64,000 bases of DNA from Oryza sativa Japonica Group (Eukaryota > Streptophyta > Magnoliopsida > Poales > Poaceae). A model generated the notes under the pieces. It did not search any database and had not been told where the DNA came from. It saw only the letters and a list, made by a program, of their open reading frames with translations. Shown here in pieces: positions 12,289-23,089 of the stretch. Where the stretch lies: positions 25,619,001-25,683,000 of the forward strand of contig NC_089036.1 in the NCBI RefSeq assembly GCF_034140825.1, given 5' to 3'. Each line of letters opens with the position of its first letter. Within the stretch, counting starts at the first letter, position 1. The position numbers were made by a program, and so were the translations under genes.

Positions 12289-13566
12289 GGAATATACGTC
12301 CAACTGTTGTCCCTCAACTTTACGTTGAGTTTGTTTGACATCTTTATCTCCAATTTCAGAAATCTTTACCCCTAACCTATACAAAACTGTGCAATTTAGA
12401 TCTCATAGTAGTATAGATATCTGGTTTCGTTGATGTGACATCCTAATTAGCAAAAGAATAAAAAAAGTATATGAGCCCCACAATGACAGCTGTCTTCTTC
12501 TTTCTTGTTTTTTCCTAATTCTGTACTCTTCGTACATAATTAGGAAAAGCATCGTACGCCTTCCTTGTGGCAATGGGGACAATGGGAGGCAGCTGGCCGG
12601 AGAGTGGGGGGAGAGGCGGGCGGCTAGAGATGAGGGAGGGGGAGGCGGTCGACCAGGGAGAAGGGAAGGTGACTGGTAGGCCTTGGAGGGAGGGAGAGGC
12701 GGCAAAGCCGGGGGGGAGGGGAGGTGGAGGGTGGAGGGTGGAGGCGGTCGGTAGGCCTGGGATGGAGGGTGAGGCAGCTGACAAGTCCAAGCCCGCCGGC
12801 AAGGGGATAATCCCCTGCGACTGGTGGGCCTAGGAGGGATGGGGAGGTGCCGACGGGAGATGGGAAAGGAGAGAGACGACCGGGGAGTCCAAGCTCATCG
12901 GTAAGGAGATAATCCCTTGTGGCCTGCTACTCGTGGACTCCGGCAACATCGGTGCGGGCTCGAAGGCCGACCGTGTCATGCAGTGGCTTGACGGGAAGGA
13001 GTTGCGCTCTGTGGTGCTCGTCTCTCGCAGCAGGAGCATGATGAGGACCTCGTGTTCCTCTTCTCTCATGACGACGCCGTCAAGACGACGACGTATAACT
13101 CATGCCTCCGTGACATGTGCGTCAGGTCGAACGGCTCGATGTCGGTGGTGTCCTCGCACTTAGCAATCCCTCTCGTCGTCCACCTCCCCCTCCCTCCCAG
13201 GCACGTCAGCTGCCTCTCCCCCCTCTCTCTCCGGCCGCCTCACCCCCTCCCCCCAGGCTCGTCGCCCGCCAATCCCCATTTCTTTCGCCAATCCCCTCTT
13301 CTTCCGCTAGCCGCCTCCCTCTCCCCATTAGGCTTGGGAAATAAAGAGAAGAAAGAAGAGGGTGGCTGACATGTGTGCCACACATATGTTTCTTTTTTTT
13401 TTTTCTGACTAGGATACCATGTAAATGAAACTAGATATCTATACTGCTATTAGACTTAAATTGCATTGTTCTATATAGTTTAGGGGTTATTGAGATTTCT
13501 GTATTGGAGATAAGGGATGTCAACAAACTCGACAGAAAGTAGAGGGATAGAGAGTGAACTTATTCC
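12289..13566. mobile_element. Non-autonomous MULE, GGAATAAGTT family (copy 1)
   Basis: The left arm starts GGAATA and the right arm ends GTGAACTTATTCC. The two arms pair as imperfect inverted repeats over about 170 bases (for example ATCTCCAATTTCAGAAATCT and its inverse near 13,490). Nine-base target copies are ATCCTGCAC at 12,280-12,288 and ATCCTGCGC at 13,567-13,575, eight of nine identical. The interior (about 12,560-13,340) is GC-rich, unlike the flanks. It includes a stretch near 12,933-13,170 with coding-like composition (frame beginning MDSGNIGAGSKADRVMQWL) that may be a captured gene fragment of unknown origin. There is no transposase. Confidence 0.82.
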
Positions 13567-13575
13567 ATCCTGCGC

Positions 13576-14055
13576 TGATAATTCATGGGCCGGAGACAGA
13601 TAACTTCAGAGAATCCTTTCTTTTTGGTCGTCGTCTACCAATAGTTTCGCTTTCCCCATTTGCATACTCTGCAAATTCAGATCAAGAACCCGCACAGAAC
13701 GATGCAAATCCCCCACGAAAATTCTCGCCCTACATATAATCCGCTACAAAGTGCATCGGGGGATCTCAATTTGCAACAGGAGATCGACCAATCTTCCGAT
13801 CTAAGGCACGGATTGATATGTATAGATATATAAGCACCAACGAGGAAACAGGAAGCAACAAAAAATTCACCCCCAAATCAACGTGATTCGGCTCACAGTA
13901 GCGTTCTATTAGTATGAAACATCGTTCACACAAACACCAAGCCAAATCATATCCAGAAGATGTTCTAAGACACACAAACCCTGACGGAATTATTCATCAT
14001 AATTAAAGATCGATTCGATCGGCCATACTCGAAGGCAGGCAGGCAGGCAGGTCGG
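13576..14055. other. UBL5 3' side, no separate gene
   Basis: This stretch lies downstream of the minus-strand UBL5 stop and probably contains its 3' UTR. A short GGCA tandem run (about five units) is at 14,033-14,052, immediately after the stop codon. Nothing else stands out. Confidence 0.45.
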
Positions 14056-14277
14056 CTAGTCGTAGTAGAGCTCGAGGCCCATCCCGTCGTGGATCTCGTA
14101 GTCGGCGAGGGTGATGTGGTCCTTGTAGATGTTGTACCACTTCTGGATGCGGATCTTCTCGGCGCGCGTCCCCGTCTGCGCCGCCACCAGCTTCTTCAGG
14201 TCGCCGATGGTGTCGTCCTCGTTGCACTTGACGCGCACCTTCTTCCCCAGCCGGTCGTTGAGCACCACCTCGATCAT
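14056..14277 (-). CDS. UBL5: Ubiquitin-like protein 5 (Hub1/UBL5)
   Basis: A 73-residue single-exon protein beginning [18 protein letters not shown] and ending LELYYD. This is the full length of the UBL5/Hub1 family. Members lack the C-terminal Gly-Gly of ubiquitin and instead end in a Tyr-Tyr pair plus one residue, as here. In yeast and animals Hub1 binds the spliceosomal factor Snu66 non-covalently and tunes splice-site choice. A similar nuclear role in plants is inference. The beta-grasp ubiquitin fold spans the whole protein. The open frame continues 50 codons upstream with a Lys/Arg/Glu-rich low-complexity stretch, but the family start is MIEV, so the start is set at 14,277. A CTT/CTC-rich leader lies just upstream of it. 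Confidence 0.95.
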   Translation of the reverse strand: MIEVVLNDRLGKKVRVKCNEDDTIGDLKKLVAAQTGTRAEKIRIQKWYNIYKDHITLADYEIHDGMGLELYYD

Positions 14278-17200
14278 CTCCGCTCCCTTCTTCTTCTTCT
14301 TCCTCTTCCTCTTCTCCTCCTCCGACCTTCGAAAGCAACACGGGAATCGCGGGGCGACGATGATGAAGACGACGAGACGTGCGTTTCGGCGTGGTGCGAG
14401 CGAGATTGGTGTGCTTTTATTTACCACAAGAAAGTCGGTTCGGTGATGGAGTCGGTTTGGCGAGTGGGATCGGAAACCGTGTCAAACTGGGTTTCCGACT
14501 CGACTGGCCGGCTATTCGTGGATGTGCCAAACCAGTCAAACCAAACACGCGAGCACACCTCTCCGATTGGAGGATTCAGCCTGCCCAGAACCGACCGAAG
14601 TATGAGATGTGATGACCGGTGCATTTCAGCTTTTATACACGAGAGCCTGTATACCGACACGAGAGCCTGAGACAGCCGAAAGAATTCGCTCTAATTATTT
14701 TGAGCAAGCACAACACTAGGAAAGGGCAAATTTGATATAAAAATTGAAAGATCCAGTCTGAGACCAAACTAACCGAGAAAAAATAATCGGTCACTGATTG
14801 TAACTAACCGAATTTAATATATCTGTCTTGGTTGGCCAAACTGGAAAAAACAAAAAAATGATGGTAAAAGCAAACTAGCAGCACATCCGTAGCCAACGTA
14901 ACCTTAATAACTCCCTCGTATCTCAGTAACTCACTCTTATGTCCCCTCCTTCCCATACACTCCTCACATCGTGCCACCACCATTGTTGTCGATAGTCGCC
15001 AAACCACTAGGCGTCTTCTCAGGCTAAGCGACTTCCTTCTCTTCACGTTTGATGGTCACCACATTGCACCTCGAGGCCCATCCCTTCGATGGTCACCGCA
15101 TTGCACCTACTCTGCTTTGACAGCAACGGGAGACTATAGGTGCTTGGTGGCGGGCCTATCCGCATGTGATGGGTAGTAGGATCTTGGGCCACCAGATCCA
15201 ATGCATCTCTAATGACCAATGTCCCCAGTTTCCTCTTGCCTAGTTTGAGCTAGGTGGTGCTTGAGATCAAGGTCACCATCCCTCTTCTCGATGCTGATCG
15301 GGTTTACGGTAGATGTTGTAACAGGTATTGGATGTTGGCAACGACATAGAGTTGCAGAGTGCCTGATTGTAGTTGAAAATGAGCCATGGTGGACAAACTG
15401 GACCAGACGCGCACATGGATTTCTCTATTGGTAAGGACCTAGCAAGGTGGTTGTAAATTTCACATGCAACCCTTTCATACGATTGGCCTATGAGATTTTG
15501 TAGAAAATATTTTTCACAATATGGGCTTTTGTCCCACATACTTCCAACTAGCCTTCCCCTCCTCTTTCACCATATCATTGATATGAGATATGCATATCTA
15601 CCATTAAGTAATTACCACACACTCCTTTTGTATAATCCATGTGATTGTTCTTATACTAATAGTCCAATATCACATCCTAGTGTAATCTCATGCAACACTT
15701 CACCCTAACGTTATTTCCCTAACTTGCTAATGATTACATGGCCTTAACTTGCTAATGATTACATGGCTATACAAGAGTCTAATTAGCATACGTTCATTGA
15801 CATGATAGGCAGTGAAAACCTTATCCAATAATGGCTTTCCTTCTTGGACCTCCACATGATGACACAGAGGCAATTATTGGCTATACTTTTTCCTTTTCGC
15901 TTCCTCTTCCCTTATTTCTTCTCCAAAGCAAGATGCTGGTGAACTTACCGTGCCTCCTCCCTCCTCTTCCACCACTTTGGCGAGACAATAGTGAGCTTGA
16001 GGTTCACTGCTTCCTCTTCCTTGGCGAGACATTGGTATCCCTTTCTTCCTCCTCATCCTCAGCCACCAACCCGCGCCTCATCCCCAACGATACGACACAA
16101 GGTCATCGTTGTGCACATTTTTCTTCTTCAGATCTAGCCGCAGGTGAGATATATACCCTCTTTCATCGGCTTTTGCAAATTGCACTTCTATTGAAAATTC
16201 TTGTAGAAACTTTTAGAGATTTGACTTGAAAGTTTAAAGTCAACAAGATTTTTTTTTGATGTATTGAGATAAAATTTCTTAATTCGAAGGAATGGTTATG
16301 TGAAAGGTAAAGTTTTGAACATAAAACTTTTTTTTTAAGAAAGTTTCAATAATATTTGGCAAAAAGCTTTGATATTAAGAGTAGAAAGTTTTATAGATTT
16401 GTGTTCAAAGTCTAAAGTAGAAAGTTTTGATTGAAGATTTCTAAAAGGGAAAGAATATGAATGGGAAAAACAATAAATATTTAAATTTGTATAGCATTCG
16501 AGAGGAAGCGGGCTATCCATGGTGATTTTTGCACCATGAACAACTATGCATATAGGCTTTTCGTGGCAATTGCTGTCATGATAGCTCGTTGCCTTATGAC
16601 CTAGTAGAGCACGATTATGGCTAAATAAGTTTTAGAGAACGCTTGTTTTCATCAGAATTCACTCTGTTATTAGCCCTACCAAATGAGGAGCTGGTCTGTT
16701 ATATATATAACTGTCACATATTTATCTTTTTAATACAAAAGTATAAATTCTAGCCTCTATCACGTAGGAGTACTAGTTTGGTAATATAAATTTTAGCCAA
16801 TCATAAAGTTTTGTCTTGTGCGCCAACGCCACACTACGCGTTTATTTGTTAACTTGGTTTTATTGTAGGGCTCTTTTATCATAATATATTTTCTAGGCGT
16901 TTCTAAACCAAATAGAATATTTACTCATAAATTATTTTTAATTTCTTCTTTTATTTTCTATGACTTATCATCTCTAACTAACCGATCATGGTAGTGAAGC
17001 CTCTCCTACTGAAAAGAGGTAACAAAAGATGGCAGAAATCCCGTCAAAGTCTGGAGTATCAGGCATATCTTTCTCCCACACTCTTCCTTTTGTAACCGAC
17101 CAATCCTCCGTTGTTCCTCCGGCGACTCGCAAAAGCTAGATAAAGTTCGGCACAGAGCAAGGATTTCTTAGCGCAGCGTTTCAGCAGTTCATCGCCCATT

Positions 17201-17543
17201 TGTTACCCTCTTTTGGGCCGAAAAGGCTTCTCTCTTTTAAGAACCTTCACGCGGCGACGCGCTCCCGCGGCTGCGAGGAAACTGTGCCTTCCCTTACTGA
17301 ATGTGAAACGACCTAAATCAGCAAGTCTGCATTTGATCATAACTGCTAGTAATATAGTCTCGCCATTAAGAATGACATAGTGTGTGTGTGCGTGTCTTAT
17401 CTGTTTCGTTAAGAAATGATGCACTGAAAATCTTCTATAAGAAGCACCGAAGCATAGCTAATGAGCACGGAACAGTACACCCTATAAGTTCATAGCAGAA
17501 AGTAGTTGAATTGCAAATTTGCAGTGGTAGCTCACCATTTCAA
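14278..17543. other. Long intergenic region without a supported gene
   Basis: The first 150-200 bases are the UBL5 leader and promoter. A 25-bp direct duplication (TTAACTTGCTAATGATTACA core) lies at about 15,719-15,770. From 16,200 to 17,000 the DNA is AT-rich with repeated AAGTTT motifs that resemble decayed MITE sequence, but no ends can be assigned. Open frames are short and unconvincing on both strands. Confidence 0.4.
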
Positions 17544-18217
17544 ATGTCAGACGAGGTCGAGATGAGGCAAGCCAAGTGCCGGCAAGACTACATGGCAATT
17601 GTTAAGCAGGTAAGCTATCGTTGTTCTCTGCCATTGCCTAACTGTGATGCTGGACCGCACTAGATAACTACAGATGTCGCACTTTTGCATCGATCATTGA
17701 CTCTCTCCTTCTCCCTGTGCGCGCAACGCAGAGCCGGCAGCTGATAGAAAAGCTGGACGCAAAGAATGAACCAAAGAAGAGGCAGAAGCGATCAAAGGTA
17801 TGAATTACTGTAATTCTCGTGCGTATACCCGTATTTCTTGTGGTCGTTCTTTTCTTCAGAAGAAACCAGCCATTCTGGTTCAGGGTGAACGGTAAGATTT
17901 TAGATTTGTCACTTCCGTTCTGTAGCATCACAATGTGTACAAGCAGAGCTTCTCCAACGCCGTGTAGCCTAAAAGTATTTGGATTTGAATTAGTAACTGA
18001 TTAAGCAGGGATCTGCTTCTGCTACCTGCAGAACTCTGAAAAAGAAAAGGCGGTCGCCCCGAGCTCGTCTAAGAAAATGGACCGCGAAGAGCTCGAGAAG
18101 ACCATCAGGGGTTTCCTGAAGGAGCTCGATTCGACTGAAGCTGCTCCAATGAGAACAACTGGATGTACGAGTGCAATGCGACCTAGTACTATCGATCAGG
18201 ACTTCAATACTCAATAG
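17544..18217 (+). CDS. Putative small three-exon gene of unknown function
   Basis: I do not recognise the family. Three segments join without a break: 17,544-17,609, 17,732-17,797 and 18,032-18,217. All borders are GT-AG and all introns are phase 0, giving 105 residues. The product starts MSDEVEMRQAKCRQDY, is strongly charged, and has a Lys/Arg-rich stretch (EPKKRQKRSK) that could be a nuclear localisation signal. It is followed by a helical acidic/basic segment (MDREELEKTIRGFLKELD). The middle is likely coiled coil. Support comes from clean splice sites, exon lengths divisible by three and low-stop reading. It may instead be the 3' end of a longer gene or a decayed fragment. Confidence 0.45.
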
Positions 18218-20723
18218 TTACCCCCAACATTTCAGGATTTTGCACAAGAAGATGAATCATTCTAACATTTTTTCCCCAATGTTTCTTAGTTCTCCCGCTG
18301 TTGAAACTAGATATGTTTGTTGATATAGAATTGCGCCGCGACACCTTAAACACGTTATGTGCAACTTACGACGGCATCCAAAGACTTAGTCACCATAGGG
18401 AATGGGTAGATGTCGCCGAATGAACACTCGGCAGGGATGCTCTTAGGATAAACGTGCATCGGTTTGTCCTAGTCTCGATAAGTCAGCTATGACGTCCTCT
18501 AACATCGTAGAGACGAGAGACGACAAGCAATTGGGGGATTGGAGGAGAATCACCATAAAAAAGCACATAGAGATCGGCACTATAGGTGCCAGAATAGTTA
18601 AAACCGGCATCTATAGTGTTTTTCCCTCTTCGGTGGGTTGAAAATACATTAAATCGGTATATTTATGCAACTATAGGTGCCAATTTTTTTAACTATAGGT
18701 GTCGATTTTTTTTTTATAAAAAAAAGCATCTTAAATATATTATAGGTGTCGGGTTTTTTAAAAAAATCGGCACCTATATCAAATCGAGCCAAGCCAGCCA
18801 GCGGGTGAGAGGGGTAGGAGAACTGCCTCTTTTCATTGATAAAGAAGGAGAGTGGTAGAACCAAGAATTTATCCTTTATGCCAGTTAGGTGACAAGACGA
18901 CTGTTCACTACCTCGCGCACTAGATAGTCGCAAAAGAGAATATTGGGAGCAATAGCGACATGGACGCAAGTCGACCTGCAAACGAACTAGTGGAACACCA
19001 TCGACAATGAAAACATAGAGGATAAGTCTAGCATAGACAAAACGGATCCCAAAAACTCACTACGGTCGCTCATCCCTTAGGCCAGCTAAAATTTAGAATA
19101 AGCGAAACGGAAGTCTTCTAACGAATTGCATCCATGCCCTGATGCCTACCGTCTTAGGTGGTGTTCTTTACTCCTGAAGATGAAGATTAAGTTTTTTTAC
19201 GCAAAACGAGGTGTATTAACATATGATTGAAGTTTTAATTACTACAAAGTTGAAAAATAGATTAATATGATATTTTAGAGGAACTTTTATATAGAAAGTT
19301 TTCGCATAAAACACGCTGTTTCATAGTTTAAAAAGCGTGCAACGGAAATCTTTATCTTCATCCAACTCTTGTTGGAGAAATGAACGGGACCTAGCGAAAA
19401 TCAAGGAGGCTAAAACTTGATGCTTCGCGGGGACAGCATAGCTTAGAGACCTCTTAACTGCGAGAGTAGGCCTATTGTGTAATCTCGCTATTGCTTGTAT
19501 ATAAACCTTATGACAATAATATTTGACTGGATGAACACAAGGTCCAGTGGTAGACGATGGAGATCGGAGACTGATGCAGCATAGCTTGCACTGGTGACTG
19601 GCGAGAGTATCGTCTGCTGTACACGTTGCATATGATTCCAATCGTGTGGTCCTCCCAGTAAAGTTCTATCATTGGTGCGACCGCGACCTCGTGGTCGTGG
19701 CCTCAGTGTATTTCTTGTGCAGATGCTTTCGCCGGGATTTCGGAGCTTTTTTGCTGTGCTCGATCAGACGATTACAAGTATTTTTCTGGTTTTCCAATGT
19801 GCGCTGGGTACGTACTAGTACGTGGCGTAATAACCCAAATGAATCGAAGCATCCAATTAATGGACACAAATCTTGGCTAAAAGAAAGTACTAACAAGGAT
19901 ATCACTGGTGAATGGGAAATGACGCGGCATTGCTTGTAGGCGTAGCCTTTGCATCATTTTTCCCTTGAAAACTCGTCTCCCGGTCTCCGGTGCTACTACT
20001 ACCATTGGTGCGACTTTGCAGTTGTGGTCGCCGTGCAAACTCTCCTTGCTACTCGTATCACCCTATCGCAGGATGTTGTTTCAACCAAACCGGTTGGCGC
20101 ATATGCCAGCGGCAACGGATGGCATATGCCTTCACTCCGCTGTAGAATTGGACTCGGGATGTTGCAGTTGGCACAAAGGGAGAAAAAAAAAAGGTTGGCC
20201 ACCAATTATATCCGCTCTGAACTGCTGATCCAGATAAGGACAAGCAGTCAGCAGCTTTGAGGAGAATTCATGCATTAATCTGCTCCATGACAAATCGCTT
20301 TTACTGCGCGTGTACGACGAGCAGTAACAATTGCCTTTAATTACTCTTAATCGTAGTAAAAAATTTTACAGTACACGAATGAAAATGACAGTAATACTAA
20401 ACAAATATGTCGTGTTTATCATCTTCATTCTCTCGAGAAATAGTACATGTCACGATGAATCAACAACAAGCAGCTAGCACTAATTCCTCTACCTGACTAC
20501 TACCTCTTCTGATCCTCTCCTGAATGTGCCGAGAAAATTAAGAAAAGAAAAGAAAAAGGCCCAAAAAAAGAGAAGGGCAAAAGCACGAAACACTTGTGCA
20601 GTTAAGTGCTGCTAAAAAAAACACCAACTACCAATAGCACTCGAGAGAGTTAAATTAATCTATCCTCTGTTCGTTCAAACAAAACAGCTCGATGGATGGA
20701 GGTGACGTGCAAAAGCTAAAGTG
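18218..20723. other. Intergenic DNA with CACTA-like and MITE-like repeats
   Basis: No gene is supported. At about 18,560-18,775 the motif CGGCACCTATAG or its inverse (CTATAGGTGCCG-like) recurs at least five times in both orientations, like the subterminal repeats of CACTA elements, though no CACTA terminus was found. At about 19,156-19,391 a MITE-like stretch carries the common rice motif ACGCAAAACGAGGTGTATTA and imperfect ends (GGTGGTGTTCTTTACTCC on the left, inverse of GGTCCCGTTCATTTCTCC on the right). Its target duplication is not clear. Confidence 0.4.
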
Positions 20724-21236
20724 TCAGGCCTGGAACCCGGTCTTCTTCCACACCGCGTCGCGGACCTTGAGCGTCCGGCCGATCCCCATCCCGTCCTCGT
20801 GCACCGACAGCGACGCGGCGCGGCGGCGCCACGCCAGCTCGTGCGGCGGCAGCACCGCCACGGCCGACGCCGCGTCGATGTCGTCGTCGTCCACGTCGTC
20901 CGCCTCCCAGTCGCCGGCGTGGTGCCCCCTGTACTCGTCGCCCAGGATCTTGGACCAGTCCGGTATGTTCACCGGCAGCGACCCGTGCGCCGCCGGCTTC
21001 GACGCCGCCGCCGCCGCCTTCCGCCCCGGCGGCCGGGCGGCCGGCACCTGATGACGTGCCGCCCGGGGTGACTCGGCTACCTCCGCGGCCGGCTCGAACG
21101 ATCCCCAGATGTCCGACTCGTCGAACTCGTCGAAACCGTTGCCGCCACCTACGCCACGGCCGCGTGACGACGCCGCCGTCGGCGCGAACCGGCTGTACGC
21201 TTGCTCCGTCGCCGCCGACCGCGTGCTCCTCGCCAT
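20724..21236 (-). CDS. S40-family (DUF584) senescence-regulator protein
   Basis: A 170-residue intronless protein beginning MARSTRSAATEQAYSRF. It has the order of conserved blocks seen in plant S40/DUF584 proteins: a DESDIWGSFE motif near residues 41-50, the block LPVNIPDWSKILG in the centre, an acidic Asp-rich spacer, and the C-terminal block LPPHELAWRRR...SVHEDGMGIGRTLKVRDAVWKKTGF. Family members are small nuclear proteins induced in leaf senescence and stress (barley S40, Arabidopsis AtS40). Their biochemical role is unknown. The frame extends 24 codons upstream, but family proteins begin at MARS or similar, so 21,236 is taken as the start. The GC-rich coding region contrasts with the AT-rich 3' side. 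Confidence 0.88.
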   Translation of the reverse strand: MARSTRSAATEQAYSRFAPTAASSRGRGVGGGNGFDEFDESDIWGSFEPAAEVAESPRAARHQVPAARPPGRKAAAAASKPAAHGSLPVNIPDWSKILGDEYRGHHAGDWEADDVDDDDIDAASAVAVLPPHELAWRRRAASLSVHEDGMGIGRTLKVRDAVWKKTGFQA

Positions 21237-22188
21237 TGCCGCCGCCGTGAATGCCAAGAAACAAAAAAAAGAACCAACACGAATCGCGGAGCGATGCAGA
21301 TTGTTCACGAAGCAGTCGTGGCGACCGGAGAATCTGGGAGCACGGCAAAAGAAGAGAGGGAAGGGAAGTGGAAGAGGTTGCGCGGCGGTGGTTTCGTCGG
21401 GATTTTATAGGAGCCGGAGGGACGAGAGCGGAAAGCGGTAGGAGTGGATAAGGCCGTATATGGATTGACCCTTGTACCCCTGTCTCGCCCGTGTACAGTT
21501 ATGTATTTGCTACGTGGACGACACCTACAACATCTACGACTGTCTCGCTGCGGGTGGGGCCCGGGGATCGGAGGCCGTAAGGTTTCCGACGCGTCACGTA
21601 CGTATCCTCCGTATCCGGACTTGAGGCTGTGGCTACGTTTGGGTTTTGTGGGGCAACGCCTGCTGGCGCGCTGCGATTGGCCAGTTGGAAACGTAGTGGG
21701 CCCGGTGTCTTTTTGTTTTGGATAAGTGAGTCCATCAACGATTAAGCGATGTTGGAAAAGAGAGGCTTATCCGTAACCAGCAGCACTGATTTGGGGGAGT
21801 TTCATCGCGAGTTGGTTTCTCACTCTCTCTAGCCAAGCTGCTAGTAACGGAGAGTTTTTCCTCTCCAGCTAAATACACTAGCTACCTAAGCTCGCCACGT
21901 ATAGAAGAGACACGAAGCCAGGTAGATCCGGTTATCTGGTTTTGAGGCAAAATATGTTGGAGTATACGATGCGCTGCATATCCGAACAAGACCATTTGAT
22001 TCTGGCAGAGACAAGGGCGGTGCTAGTTACAGTATGCTAGGTGCGCCTGTAGGTTAGACGAGCAGGACGAGACAGTATGGTTGTTTTTTTACTCTTAAGA
22101 CCAGCAGGGAGTACCACTGAACCAGCATTCTTCTGGGACGCGATAAACGAAGTTTATCCATCTAATTAGCGAGGATAAGGTGATCGCA
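21237..22188. other. S40-gene promoter and intergenic DNA
   Basis: Upstream region of the minus-strand S40 gene. It is GC-rich for about 450 bases and then mixed. No other feature is recognised. Confidence 0.4.
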
Positions 22189-22542
22189 TTATACAATTAA
22201 GGCTGGCAATGTCCCCAGGAAGGACACGTACGCGAGCGGCCGCAGCTGCGCATCCGCCTCACCGTCGCTTTCGGCGCGGGGAGCAACATATGCACCGTCG
22301 TAGTAGACCCAGTCGGCACGCGGGTGTCGGCGTACGTACGTGTCGCCGCCGGAGTGGCTCGGCGGGAGCGGCCACGTGGGCTCGCCCTGCTCGCGCCTGT
22401 ATCCGCGGCGGGGCGCAGGCGGATTAGCTCGATCGGACAGATCTTGTAGCGGTCCGACGAAGCAGCGAGCTGGCCATCCCGTTTGGCGGCGATGGGGCGA
22501 TCCATGTATGGATGCATCGGTGGTGGCTGGCAATAGTGGCAT
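22189..22542 (-). CDS. Hypothetical small protein, weakly supported
   Basis: A 117-codon frame beginning MPLLPATTDASIHG, inside a longer minus-strand open frame that reaches 22,992. A TATA-like sequence (TATATAGATA on the minus strand, near 22,605) lies about 60 bases before this start. The frame is GC-rich at third positions. No domain is recognised, and a second overlapping frame is also open here, which lowers confidence. It could be a lineage-specific small gene or chance coding capacity in GC-rich DNA. Confidence 0.25.
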   Translation of the reverse strand: MPLLPATTDASIHGSPHRRQTGWPARCFVGPLQDLSDRANPPAPRRGYRREQGEPTWPLPPSHSGGDTYVRRHPRADWVYYDGAYVAPRAESDGEADAQLRPLAYVSFLGTLPALIV

Positions 22543-23089
22543 TGCCGCAGCGGCAGCCAGACGAGATCGAGGAGGAGATGAGCTGCGGCCTGTGGCCCTG
22601 TATCTATATATCTGCTCGTGCCGTTTTGCGCTGGACATGATACGTGCCGACATGCGAGCGTGCGGGCGTGGCGGTGGCCTCAATTCCTCGAAATTTCCCT
22701 TGGGACCCCACGTGCGCCGGAGCCGTCGGAACGTTGTGGTTGCGGCAGCAGCACGTGATGCTGATGAGCCAGTTGGTCGTCTGATGTGAATTACTGACGC
22801 AGTGACGCTGTCGCGAACTCGCGGTAGGATGCAGGGCTGCGTCGAGGCGAAGTCTCGAGCAAGCAGAGCAGAGAGAACGGGAAACTTCTTCAGCGGCTCA
22901 ACGCGCAAAAGAAGCAACAGCTTGAACGCGCGAGAGTTGTCGAAGTAGTAGTACAAACAGGCTATGGGCCAGAGGCTCAAGAACCTTTCCAAGTAGGCCG
23001 TTTGATCTATTGATGATATGGGCTATGGCCAGCCCAATCCGGCCGCGTATTGGTCGACATGGTATCATGGGGCAATAAGTTTATTTAGG

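Noticed and set aside
14278-14427. Extended N-terminus of UBL5
   Set aside because: UBL5/Hub1 proteins are 73 residues and start at MIEV; the extension is low-complexity 5' leader.
19156-19391. Complete MITE with defined ends
   Set aside because: Ends are only loosely inverted and no matching target copy was found, so it is mentioned only as MITE-like sequence.
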